A DNA stretch of 64,000 nucleotides from Muribaculaceae bacterium (GTDB taxonomy: Bacteria; Bacteroidota; Bacteroidia; Bacteroidales; Muribaculaceae). The position numbers were made by a program, and so were the translations under genes. The stretch is taken from NCBI GenBank assembly GCA_022509165.1, contig JAFLTT010000007.1:1-64000 (forward strand), written 5' to 3'. Positions 1-8,760 of the stretch are shown one piece after another. The first letter of the stretch is position 1, and each line of letters begins with the position of its first letter. The notes beneath the pieces were generated by a model. The model was not told the DNA's origin, ran no database searches, and saw only the letters and a list, made by a program, of their open reading frames with translations.

Positions 1-222
1 GGACCGTGCCGGACAGACCTCCCGTGTACCGGTTGTCCCGCGCAGGGGCACAGCCGGGTAGCGGTGTCTGGGCAGGATAAGTGCTGAAAGCATCTAAGCA
101 CGAAGCCGGCTCCAAGATTAGATCTCGCCAAAGGGCCGTCGCAGACTACGACGTTGATAGGCCGCAGGTGCAAGCATGGCGACATGTTGAGCCGAGCGGT
201 ACTAATTGCCCGAGATGTTCCG
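1..222 (+). rRNA. rrl: 23S ribosomal RNA, 3' end (partial)
   Basis: The sequence contains conserved domain VI of large-subunit rRNA: the stretch ending in GCATCTAAGCACGAAGCC near 88-107 and the 3'-terminal GAGCGGTACTAATTGCCCG near 191-211. The gene starts upstream of the window. The exact 3' end is estimated from the usual distance after TACTAAT, so it may be off by several bases. Short open frames across this stretch are not coding. Confidence 0.95.
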
Positions 223-346
223 GTAAAGAAGGAAAAAAAGAAGAAGGGACAAAGACATCAGCTGCATGTGCGCGGCTGTGTTTGCTGGAAACTTTGTTTA
301 GGCTCCTTGCAGAAAGCTTCCGTCATGTGCATCTTTCAAACCTTAT

Positions 347-456
<110 letters not shown>

Positions 457-460
457 AGAG

Positions 461-487
461 AAGGCTGCAGGAATGCAGCCTTTTTTT
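461..487 (+). terminator. rRNA operon terminator
   Basis: A stem of AAGGCTGCA and TGCAGCCTT closes a short GGAA-type loop and is followed by a run of seven T. This is a classical intrinsic terminator just after 5S rRNA. The stretch 488-612 downstream holds no gene I can support. Confidence 0.93.
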
Positions 488-612
488 ATATGTAGGAGTA
501 GGTGGCCACAGGTGAACCTTGTGGCTCTTGCCTTCGGCCGACAAAAACCGAGGGAAGGAATGGCTTGTGGGTACTTCTGGCTTCTTGGGATTACTTAAGG
601 GGATTAAAGGAG

Positions 613-643
613 TTGTGTAAGTGGAGATTTTTTATTAATTTTG
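613..643 (+). promoter_or_regulatory. Promoter of the rplM-rpsI operon
   Basis: TTG at 613-615 and TAATTTTG at 636-643 are separated by 20 bp, matching the Bacteroidota housekeeping pattern (TTTG, 19-21 bp, TAnnTTTG). Transcription would start near 649, giving a leader of roughly 125 nt before rplM. Confidence 0.7.
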
Positions 644-645
644 CG

Positions 646-776
646 GTGCCGATTATATCCAGTTATTAAGTCAGGCACTTATGCAGCTGTAAAGATTTGG
701 CCGTCAAGGTTGTGTAAGTGTATGGCATAACTTGTGCGTAAGCACTAAAAATTAAAACAAGTAAAATAATAACAAA
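646..776 (+). promoter_or_regulatory. 5' leader of rplM, possibly autoregulatory
   Basis: The untranslated leader can form a GTGCC/GGCAC stem (646-650 with 674-678) and a GTGC-GTAA-GCAC hairpin with a GNRA-type tetraloop (734-745). A 12-nt sequence, GTTGTGTAAGTG, occurs at 612-623 and again at 709-720. An rplM leader that binds L13 is known in Bacillus; whether this one works that way is inference. The rest of 488-776 shows no open frame of note. Confidence 0.4.
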
Positions 777-1256
777 GTGGATACTTTAAGTTACAAGACC
801 CAGTCAGCCACTCCATCAACAATTGAAAAAGAATGGGTGGTAATCGACGCTGAGGGACAGGTATTAGGCCGTCTCTGCTCAAAAGTTGCTAAGATTCTGC
901 GAGGGAAAAACAAGCCCGATTTCACTCCTTTCATGGATTGTGGTGATAACGTGATCATCATCAATGCCGACAAAGTGGTGATGAGCAACGATAAAATGAA
1001 TAAGAGAGAATATCTTCGCTACACAGGTTATCCCGGTGGTCAGAGAGTATTTACTCCCGGTGATCTGATGGAAAAATCATTTAAGAAGACAGTACGCGCA
1101 GGGAAACATCCTCTCTTTATCAAAGTGTTGAAAGGAATGCTCCCGAAGGGTCCGTTAGGCCGTGCTCTGATCAACAACATGTATGTATACAATGGTCCGG
1201 AGCATCCGCATGCAGCGAATAATCCCAAGGTAATCGATATCAATAAAATGAAATAA
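777..1256 (+). CDS. rplM: 50S ribosomal protein L13
   Basis: L13 (uL13) is an early-assembling large-subunit protein. The 159-residue product has the family signature: WVVIDAEGQVLGRLCSKVA near residues 20-38, the DNVIIINADKV strand near 57-67, and the GMLPKGPLGR motif near 121-130. It begins MDTLSYKT, the usual start in Bacteroidales, here from a GTG codon at 777. The gene is followed after 9 bp by rpsI, the conserved L13-S9 pair, and both are probably driven by the promoter at 613-643. No Shine-Dalgarno sequence is visible, as is normal for this phylum. Confidence 0.97.
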   Translation: MDTLSYKTQSATPSTIEKEWVVIDAEGQVLGRLCSKVAKILRGKNKPDFTPFMDCGDNVIIINADKVVMSNDKMNKREYLRYTGYPGGQRVFTPGDLMEKSFKKTVRAGKHPLFIKVLKGMLPKGPLGRALINNMYVYNGPEHPHAANNPKVIDINKMK

Positions 1257-1265
1257 TAGAAGAAG

Positions 1266-1652
1266 ATGGATAAGATAAATGCAGTTGGTCGCCGTAAGGC
1301 AGCCGTGGCCAGAGTATATGTATCAGAAGGAAGCGGCAATATTGTTATCGACAAACGTCCGCTTGAGGTTTACTTCCCTTCTTCTATACTACAGTATGTA
1401 GTGAAGCAGCCTCTCAATAAACTTGAGGTAGCTGACAAATACGACATCGTAGCCCATATAGACGGAGGTGGTTTCAAAGGCCAGGCTGAGGCTCTTCGCC
1501 TTGCTATAGCAAGAGCTTTGGTTAAGATTAACCCGGAAGACAAACCTGCTCTCCGTTCAGAAGGTTTCATGACACGCGATGCACGTGTGGTAGAGCGTAA
1601 GAAACCGGGTCGTCCGAAGGCACGTAAACGTTTCCAGTTCTCAAAACGTTAA
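1266..1652 (+). CDS. rpsI: 30S ribosomal protein S9
   Basis: S9 (uS9) binds the head of the small subunit, and its C-terminal tail reaches the P-site tRNA. The 128-residue product has the N-terminal AVGRRKAAVARVY motif (residues 6-18), the GGGFKGQAEALRLAIARAL helix region near 67-85, and the invariant basic C-terminal tail ending in FSKR, whose last Arg contacts tRNA. It is 9 bp behind rplM and forms one transcription unit with it. Hairpins begin at its stop codon and lead into rpsB. Confidence 0.97.
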   Translation: MDKINAVGRRKAAVARVYVSEGSGNIVIDKRPLEVYFPSSILQYVVKQPLNKLEVADKYDIVAHIDGGGFKGQAEALRLAIARALVKINPEDKPALRSEGFMTRDARVVERKKPGRPKARKRFQFSKR

Positions 1653-1777
1653 TTCGGTTTGAATTAAATAAAGAATGTTTAGTATCTAAACTTGCGGGAT
1701 GAGCCATAGGGTTCCTACCCGCAGGTTGGATTTCAAAGAAAATTTAAAAAGAAAGTAAACAACCGACCGAAAGGTCG
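1649..1777 (+). promoter_or_regulatory. Structured leader upstream of rpsB (four hairpins)
   Basis: Four hairpins follow each other before rpsB. They are TTAATTC/GAATTAA (649-655 with 661-667, offset 1000); GTTTAG-TAT-CTAAAC (1677-1691); an 8-bp GC-rich stem with one G-U pair (1691-1698 with 1718-1725); and CGACC-GAAA-GGTCG with a GNRA tetraloop (1764-1777). None is followed by a T run, so they do not look like terminators. S2 autoregulation through rpsB leaders is known in other bacteria; applying it here is inference. Confidence 0.5.
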
Positions 1778-1794
1778 AAAAAAAACAACAAAGA

Positions 1795-2640
1795 ATGGCA
1801 ACACCAAGTTTTGAACAACTCCTTGATGCCGGATGTCACTTCGGTCATCTCAAACGTAAATGGAATCCTGCAATGGCTCCTTATATCTTTATGGAGCGTA
1901 ACGGTATCCATATAATCGACCTTTATAAGACAGCTGCCAAACTCGATGAAGCAGCCAACGCCCTCAAACAAATAGCAAAGAGTGGCAGAAAGGTGCTTTT
2001 CGTAGCTACTAAAAAGCAGGCTAAAGAATCTATCGAGAACCATGCTCAATCAGTAGGTATGCCATACGTTACTGAACGTTGGCCGGGCGGTATGCTCACT
2101 AACTTCCCTACTATCCGTAAGGCAGTAAAGAAGATGACCACCATCGATAAGATGAGTAAAGATGGCACATTTGACAATCTTTCAAAGCGCGAGAAACTCC
2201 AGATAACCCGTCAGAGGGCTAAACTTGAGAAAAACCTTGGTTCAATCGCAGATCTTTCACGTCTTCCTAACGCACTCTTCGTAGTGGATGTAATGAAAGA
2301 GCATATCGCAGTGGCCGAGGCAAAGCGTCTTGGTATACCTGTTTTCGGTATTGTAGATACCAACTCCAATCCTGAGGATATTGATTTCATCATCCCCGCG
2401 AACGATGATGCATCAAAGAGCATTGACCTCATTCTGGATACAGTGTGTGCTGCAATGGCAGAAGGACTCGAGGAAAGAAAGGTAGAGAAACTTGATTCAG
2501 CAGAAGAAGATAAGGCAGAGGCTACAGAAGCTGCTCCGGGCAAACGTCGTCGTATGCGCAGAAACGACAACAAGGAAGCTGCTCCGGTAGAGGCAGAAAC
2601 TACTGTAGAAACCGAAGAGACTGAAGAAGCTGCTGAATAA
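1795..2640 (+). CDS. rpsB: 30S ribosomal protein S2
   Basis: S2 (uS2) joins late at the 30S head-body junction and interacts with S1. The 281-residue protein has the signatures LLDAGCHFGHLKRKWNP (residues 10-26), FVATKKQAKESIE near 69-81, RWPGGMLTN near 96-104, and PNALFVVDVMKEHIAVAEA near 157-175. Beyond the core of about 225 residues it has a long tail rich in Glu, Ala and basic residues, including KRRRMRRN, which is common in Bacteroidota S2. It is paired with tsf after 19 bp, as in most bacteria, and preceded by a structured leader. Confidence 0.97.
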   Translation: MATPSFEQLLDAGCHFGHLKRKWNPAMAPYIFMERNGIHIIDLYKTAAKLDEAANALKQIAKSGRKVLFVATKKQAKESIENHAQSVGMPYVTERWPGGMLTNFPTIRKAVKKMTTIDKMSKDGTFDNLSKREKLQITRQRAKLEKNLGSIADLSRLPNALFVVDVMKEHIAVAEAKRLGIPVFGIVDTNSNPEDIDFIIPANDDASKSIDLILDTVCAAMAEGLEERKVEKLDSAEEDKAEATEAAPGKRRRMRRNDNKEAAPVEAETTVETEETEEAAE

Positions 2641-2659
2641 TTAAAAAATAACAATAAAC

Positions 2660-3652
2660 ATGGCAGTATCTATAGAAGATATCAAGAAACTGCGCAATAT
2701 GACCGGCGCAGGTATGATGGACTGTAAGAATGCTCTGGCAGAGACCGACGGCAATATCGAGGCAGCCATCGAAATCATACGTAAGAAGGGTCAGGCTGTA
2801 GCCGCAAAACGCGAAGACAGAGAAGCTGCTGAAGGATGTGTTCTCAGTGGCGTAAAAGAAGGCTTTGCGGCAATCGTAGCTTTGAAATGTGAAACCGACT
2901 TCGTAGCTAAGAATGAATCGTTCCGTGCACTCACTAAGGCTATCCTTGATGCCGCAGTGGCAGCTTCAGCCAAGACTTTGGATGAAGTAAAAGCCCTTAA
3001 GCTCAATGATAGGACAGTAGAAGAGAATATCACTGACGAGATTGGTAAGACCGGTGAAAAGATGGAACTTGGTGCTTACGAATGTATCGAGGCTCCTTCC
3101 GTAGCTGCTTACGATCACCTTGGAAATAAACTTGCTACAATTGTTGGTCTCAACGTAGCCGGAATAGATCCTTCAGTGGGCCGTGAAGTTGCGATGCAAG
3201 TTGCAGCGATGAATCCGGTAGCAGTAGACCGTGACCACGTGAAGAAGGAAATCATCGACAACGAGCTTAACATCGCTATCGAAAAGACTAAGGAAGAACA
3301 GGTGAAAAAAGCTGTGGAAGTTGCTATCAAAAAGGCCGGTATCAATCCGAACCTTGTTGACAGCGAGGATCATATCAACTCCAACATAGCAAAAGGCTGG
3401 CTTACTCAAGAAGAGGCTGATAAGGCTCGCGCAATTGCAGCCGAGACTGCAGCTGCTAAAGCAGCCAACTTGCCTGAGGCCATGATTCAGAACATCGCAA
3501 ACGGACGTCTCAATAAGTTCTTCAAAGAGAATTGTCTTATGGAGCAGGAATTCCATCGCGATGCTAAGATAACTGTAGGACAGTATCTGGATCAGACTTC
3601 CAAAGGACTTGTTGTAGTAGACTTCAAACGTGTCAACCTCAATCAGGATTAA
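2660..3652 (+). CDS. tsf: Elongation factor Ts
   Basis: EF-Ts is the guanine-nucleotide exchange factor that recycles EF-Tu-GDP in the cytoplasm. The 330-residue protein starts with the UBA-like domain containing LRNMTGAGMMDCKNAL (residues 11-26). It continues with the core signature ALKCETDFVAKNESF near 74-88, where TDF is the motif that disturbs the Mg site of EF-Tu. The length of 330 is at the long end of the family and typical for Bacteroidota. It forms the rpsB-tsf operon and ends at a strong bidirectional terminator shared with groEL. Confidence 0.97.
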   Translation: MAVSIEDIKKLRNMTGAGMMDCKNALAETDGNIEAAIEIIRKKGQAVAAKREDREAAEGCVLSGVKEGFAAIVALKCETDFVAKNESFRALTKAILDAAVAASAKTLDEVKALKLNDRTVEENITDEIGKTGEKMELGAYECIEAPSVAAYDHLGNKLATIVGLNVAGIDPSVGREVAMQVAAMNPVAVDRDHVKKEIIDNELNIAIEKTKEEQVKKAVEVAIKKAGINPNLVDSEDHINSNIAKGWLTQEEADKARAIAAETAAAKAANLPEAMIQNIANGRLNKFFKENCLMEQEFHRDAKITVGQYLDQTSKGLVVVDFKRVNLNQD

Positions 3653-3680
3653 GATAAGTATTTAAGAAGTTTAAATTACT

Positions 3681-3722
3681 ACCAATAAAAAAAGCAGGCT
3701 CTTGGCCTGCTTTTTTATTGGT
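3681..3722. terminator. Bidirectional terminator between tsf and groEL
   Basis: A nearly perfect palindrome: ACCAATAAAAAA and TTTTTTATTGGT flank GCAGGC/GCCTGC around a CTTG-type loop. The A run before and T run after the stem let it stop transcription arriving from tsf (plus) and from groEL (minus). It sits exactly in the convergent gap. Confidence 0.95.
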
Positions 3723-3735
3723 AATAAATTGGGTA

Positions 3736-5400
<1,665 letters not shown>

Positions 5401-5418
5401 TTATAAGATAAAATCTTT

Positions 5419-5691
5419 TTAAAGCACTACAGCAAACACATCACTCTGACGCATGATGAGATATTTTTCACCCTCATATTCAATTTCTGAACCGGCATAT
5501 TTTCCAAAGAGCACCACATCACCTTCTTTAAGGTGCATTTCTTCATCTTTAGTGCCATTTCCAACTGCCAAAACAGTGCCACGTAATGGTTTTTCCTTTG
5601 CGGAATCAGGAATAATGATTCCACTCATAGTTACTTCTTCTGCAGGAGAGGGCTTGATCAAGACTCTGTCTGCAAGTGGTTTAAGATTCAT
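5419..5691 (-). CDS. groS: Co-chaperonin GroES (10 kDa)
   Basis: GroES forms the heptameric lid of the GroEL chamber. The 90-residue protein has the signature [17 protein letters not shown] at its N-terminus, the mobile loop [20 protein letters not shown] (residues 22-41) with the hydrophobic GIIIP contact to GroEL, and the [11 protein letters not shown] roof/base segment near 58-68. It is the first gene of a two-gene operon. The 185 bp upstream contain no clear TAnnTTTG element or CIRCE repeat, so the promoter is not assigned. Confidence 0.98.
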   Translation of the reverse strand: MNLKPLADRVLIKPSPAEEVTMSGIIIPDSAKEKPLRGTVLAVGNGTKDEEMHLKEGDVVLFGKYAGSEIEYEGEKYLIMRQSDVFAVVL

Positions 5692-5876
5692 ATCGTGTTA
5701 AATAAATTTAAGTTAAGTTATACTAAAATGTTAAAAACAAATATTATGCCAATTCAAAGAGATATTCTTTACTGAGACAAACTCATAAAGGGTTTAAATC
5801 ATATTTCTTTTATCTCAGATTTTCTAAGATTGTTATAGCATCAATTTGTTATTATCTTTCTAAAAAGAATTCAGTG

Positions 5877-7304
5877 TTATTTCTTTTCCAGGATATAAGT
5901 CGTAAGAGGAGCTGCGATACCTTCCAGACGACCTTTCTTTACTTTAAATTCTTTTCCATAAACAAGGTCTTTGTAAGTTCCGTTAGGCAGACCGGTTGGA
6001 ACGTTGACAAAATTGGCAATATTGGCAATATTAACCACTGCTGCTCCTTTTTTACCACGGTTAACTACGATAACTTCGCCATTATCTGTGGTCTGAATAT
6101 CCTCTGGTTGTCCTGACATATCTTTACGGAAATTATTCACAGCTACTACTTCCGGATGGAAGAATTCATCATTACCACGAGCTCCCATAACATTGTCTCC
6201 CCAATAAGCCTGACGGGTTGATCCCATCGGACGGCTAAAGAAGAGTGGTGTGCCGTTCTGACGTGCTGTAAGGAATACCCATCCTGCACGGATCTGATCG
6301 TCAGTGAGATGAGCTGACTCATGTGCATTAGCATAGGTGTCGTGACTTTCAACCCAAGTGGTAAGATATTCCGGAGCACTGGAATGATACCAGTTTACAA
6401 GATCAAATCCATTGGCTGAACCTTTTTCCAGGGCTTCACGAAGCACATGACCATAACTGGAAGCTGTCTGTCCGAAATAGTCTGCATAACCCTCCTCATT
6501 TACATTGCGATCCTGTAATACTTCGCCATATACAAAGAGATCTTCATAAGGAACATTTAATTGCACACCGTCAACGGCTTTACGACCTGTGGCAACATCC
6601 CAGAAATCATTTACTTTCACACCGGAGGCTGTATCAACCGGTTCGCCCGGAAGACCAATATGTTTAGCAGTATCATAACGGAAACCGCGTACACCCATAT
6701 CCAGAAGTTCATTCACGAAAAGCATATAGTATTTCTGGAAAGCAGGATTTTCAGTATTTACATCCGGCAATCCACCTGAAGCCCAAAGAGTACATTCGAG
6801 CCTGTCGTTGTAATCATTGATGGGTTGCAAACCATTGGAATGGTATAGTTTGTCACGACCGCCGACGGCATTGACAAAATCCTCTGATACTTCATCCACA
6901 TCAAAAGCTGTGTGATTAGGCAAAACATCCACAATTACACGTACATTATATTTATTGGCAGAGTCAAGCATCTGCTGCATTTGTTCTTTAGAGCCTAAGA
7001 TATAATTACCTACTTTCCAATCGGTTGGCTGGTAATAGTAATACCAATTTCCCTCTTTTTCATCAAAAAGTTTCTTGCCTGCACCTTCCGGCTGGAAACT
7101 TTCCTGGACAGGCGATGTCTGAATCATGGTAAAGCCTGCATCAGAAATGGCCTTCATGTTTTCAGCGATGGTTGGGAAGTTCCAACTCCAGACATGTAAT
7201 ATAGCCTCATCATTTGTGACAGAGGGATCATGTGTGAGACGGTCTTTAGCACACACAGTCGTCATTGTCAGTATTGACAATGCCAATAAAGATGTTTTTT
7301 TCAT
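5877..7304 (-). CDS. Secreted alpha-amylase, GH13, resembling Bacillus AmyE
   Basis: Hydrolyses alpha-1,4 bonds in starch-like glucans. All GH13 motifs are visible in the 475-residue product: region I VIVDVLPNH (123-131), region II GFRYDTAKH with nucleophile Asp211, region III YGEVLQD with acid/base Glu261, and region IV ESHDTYAN with Asp322. Segments such as ILHVWSWNF, IQTSPVQ, TWVESHDTYAN and GTPLFFSRP closely follow Bacillus subtilis AmyE as I remember it, suggesting that subfamily. A signal peptide ends near VCA-KD; the Cys lacks a good lipobox. No susC/susD or other glycan gene is adjacent, so it is a lone enzyme. The C-terminal end is a beta-sandwich type domain C without an obvious starch-binding module. 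Confidence 0.93.
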   Translation of the reverse strand: MKKTSLLALSILTMTTVCAKDRLTHDPSVTNDEAILHVWSWNFPTIAENMKAISDAGFTMIQTSPVQESFQPEGAGKKLFDEKEGNWYYYYQPTDWKVGNYILGSKEQMQQMLDSANKYNVRVIVDVLPNHTAFDVDEVSEDFVNAVGGRDKLYHSNGLQPINDYNDRLECTLWASGGLPDVNTENPAFQKYYMLFVNELLDMGVRGFRYDTAKHIGLPGEPVDTASGVKVNDFWDVATGRKAVDGVQLNVPYEDLFVYGEVLQDRNVNEEGYADYFGQTASSYGHVLREALEKGSANGFDLVNWYHSSAPEYLTTWVESHDTYANAHESAHLTDDQIRAGWVFLTARQNGTPLFFSRPMGSTRQAYWGDNVMGARGNDEFFHPEVVAVNNFRKDMSGQPEDIQTTDNGEVIVVNRGKKGAAVVNIANIANFVNVPTGLPNGTYKDLVYGKEFKVKKGRLEGIAAPLTTYILEKK

Positions 7305-7408
7305 GTAAGAAGGTTTTTATAGTTTTTGATTTTAGATTCCAAGTGCTAAAATATTTTACTCTTCGTAAATTATAACGTGAAAGATGATATGAAAGTTTTT
7401 ATTTTGAG

Positions 7409-7450
7409 TAAATTTGCATTAGAGTCCATTCTCTAATTTAGAGACAATGG
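7409..7450 (+). promoter_or_regulatory. nadC promoter element and TTAGAG triple half-site
   Basis: TAAATTTG at 7409-7416 matches the -7 element; no good -33 element is seen. Directly after it come TTAGAG (7419-7424), its complement CTCTAA (7431-7436) and TTAGAG again (7438-7443), bounded by CCATT/AATGG (7426-7430 with 7446-7450). The set overlaps the expected start of transcription. It could be an operator or a small switching hairpin; no regulator is known to me for it. Confidence 0.45.
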
Positions 7451-7479
7451 AAACCACAACTTAATGAAACCATAAGGTT

Positions 7480-8328
7480 ATGAAAACAAAAGATCAACTT
7501 ATAGAAGCCTTATTAGAATTGGCTTTTGCAGAAGATATAGGAGATGGCGACCATACCACCTTATCAACAATTCCGGAAGATAGTGTAGGCAGGTCGAAAC
7601 TGCTGATTAAAGAGGAAGGAATCGTGTCTGGTTTCGACACTGCCATCAAGGTGCTTCATAAAATTGACCCATCTATAAAGGTGAATGTAATGATCAAGGA
7701 TGGGAGTGAAGTAAAACCCGGTGATATAGTTTTCACAGCAGAGGGTAAGGTGAGGTCTTTATTGATGGCTGAGAGAACTCTTCTAAACATAATGCAGCGA
7801 ATGAGCGGGGTGGCCACGATGACAAAAAAATATCAAGACCGTCTTTCAGGATTGAAAACAAAAGTGCTTGATACCCGCAAGACAACCCCGGGTATGAGAA
7901 TACTGGAGAAAGAAGCTGTGAAAACCGGAGGTGGAGAAAATCACCGTATGGGTCTTTTTGATATGATTCTCATTAAAGACAATCATATTGATTTTGCCGG
8001 AGGACTTGAAAAGGCAGTTGAAAGAGCCAGCGAATATTGTAAAAAAAATGGCAAGGACCTAAAAATAGAAGTTGAAGCCCGTACCCTCGATGATGTTAAG
8101 AAACTATCCGAGATGCCGGAGGTAGATAGAATTATGTTTGATAATTTCAGCCCGGAACTTACGAAAGAGGCGGTAAAAATTGTAAACGGACGTAAAGAAA
8201 CAGAATCCTCAGGTGGGATAACAATAGAAAATCTACGGGAGTATGGAGAAACCGGGGTAGATTTTATTTCCGTGGGAGCACTTACTCATAGTGTAAAGGG
8301 TCTGGATATGTCATTCAAGGCTTTTTAG
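7480..8328 (+). CDS. nadC: Nicotinate-nucleotide pyrophosphorylase (quinolinate phosphoribosyltransferase)
   Basis: Converts quinolinate and PRPP to nicotinate mononucleotide, CO2 and pyrophosphate in de novo NAD synthesis. The 282-residue length is typical. Motifs seen: EDIGDGDHTT near residues 17-26, AERTLLNIMQRMSGVAT near 92-108, DTRKTTPGMR near 130-139, GGGENHRMGLFDMILIKDNH near 149-168, EVEARTLDD near 197-205, and FISVGALTHS near the C-terminus. The Arg/Lys/His residues of these motifs bind PRPP and quinolinate in the family. nadA and nadB are not in this window. A possible operator lies at its promoter. It is followed after 14 bp by a YraN-family gene. Confidence 0.97.
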   Translation: MKTKDQLIEALLELAFAEDIGDGDHTTLSTIPEDSVGRSKLLIKEEGIVSGFDTAIKVLHKIDPSIKVNVMIKDGSEVKPGDIVFTAEGKVRSLLMAERTLLNIMQRMSGVATMTKKYQDRLSGLKTKVLDTRKTTPGMRILEKEAVKTGGGENHRMGLFDMILIKDNHIDFAGGLEKAVERASEYCKKNGKDLKIEVEARTLDDVKKLSEMPEVDRIMFDNFSPELTKEAVKIVNGRKETESSGGITIENLREYGETGVDFISVGALTHSVKGLDMSFKAF

Positions 8329-8342
8329 AATATATACTAAAT

Positions 8343-8726
8343 ATGCCCGGAATAGAAAAGAAGAAAGCAGCCAATGAATTGGGCAAATATGCCGAAGAGT
8401 TGGCTGCTAATGATTATATCAGCCGTAACTATACCATTCTCAATAGGAATGCAAAGATTGGAAGGGTAGAGGTGGATATAATAGCCCAAAAAGAGGATAC
8501 AGTGGTATTCATCGAGGTAAAGGCGAGGAATTCAAGTGAAAAGGAGGCTCTCGAAGCAGTAGATAAAGATAAAAGAAAAAGAATGATAAAGGCTGCCGAT
8601 CTTTTTCTAAAAAATTTAGAAGGACAGTATAACTATCGATTTGATATTGTTACCGCTATAGGCAGTAAAGAAAATCTAAAGATTGAGGTATTCGAGGATG
8701 CCTTTTTAGCAGCAGACCTATTTTAA
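8343..8726 (+). CDS. YraN/UPF0102 family protein, predicted nuclease fold
   Basis: A 127-residue protein of the UPF0102 family, which has an Archaeal-Holliday-resolvase-like / PD-(D/E)XK fold. The visible core is GKYAEELAANDY near residues 14-25, RVEVDIIAQKEDTVVFIEVKAR near 41-62 with the D-x(n)-ExK arrangement, then a conserved helix with DKRKRMIKAADLF. No activity is firmly assigned to the family, although relatives are often found near translation or DNA genes. It is probably cotranscribed with nadC (14 bp apart). It converges on cca, and no clear terminator is visible in the 34-bp gap. Confidence 0.88.
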   Translation: MPGIEKKKAANELGKYAEELAANDYISRNYTILNRNAKIGRVEVDIIAQKEDTVVFIEVKARNSSEKEALEAVDKDKRKRMIKAADLFLKNLEGQYNYRFDIVTAIGSKENLKIEVFEDAFLAADLF

Positions 8727-8760
8727 CAAAGGAATCTCAGAAATCCCTTAACCTAATACA

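Noticed and set aside
5692..5876. Search for a CIRCE (HrcA) operator or a clear promoter before groES
   Set aside because: No TTAGCACTC/GAGTGCTAA pair and no TAnnTTTG on the minus strand with proper spacing.
8727..8760. Convergent terminator between the YraN-family gene and cca
   Set aside because: AAGG/CCTT pairing is short and interrupted; no stable stem with a T run.
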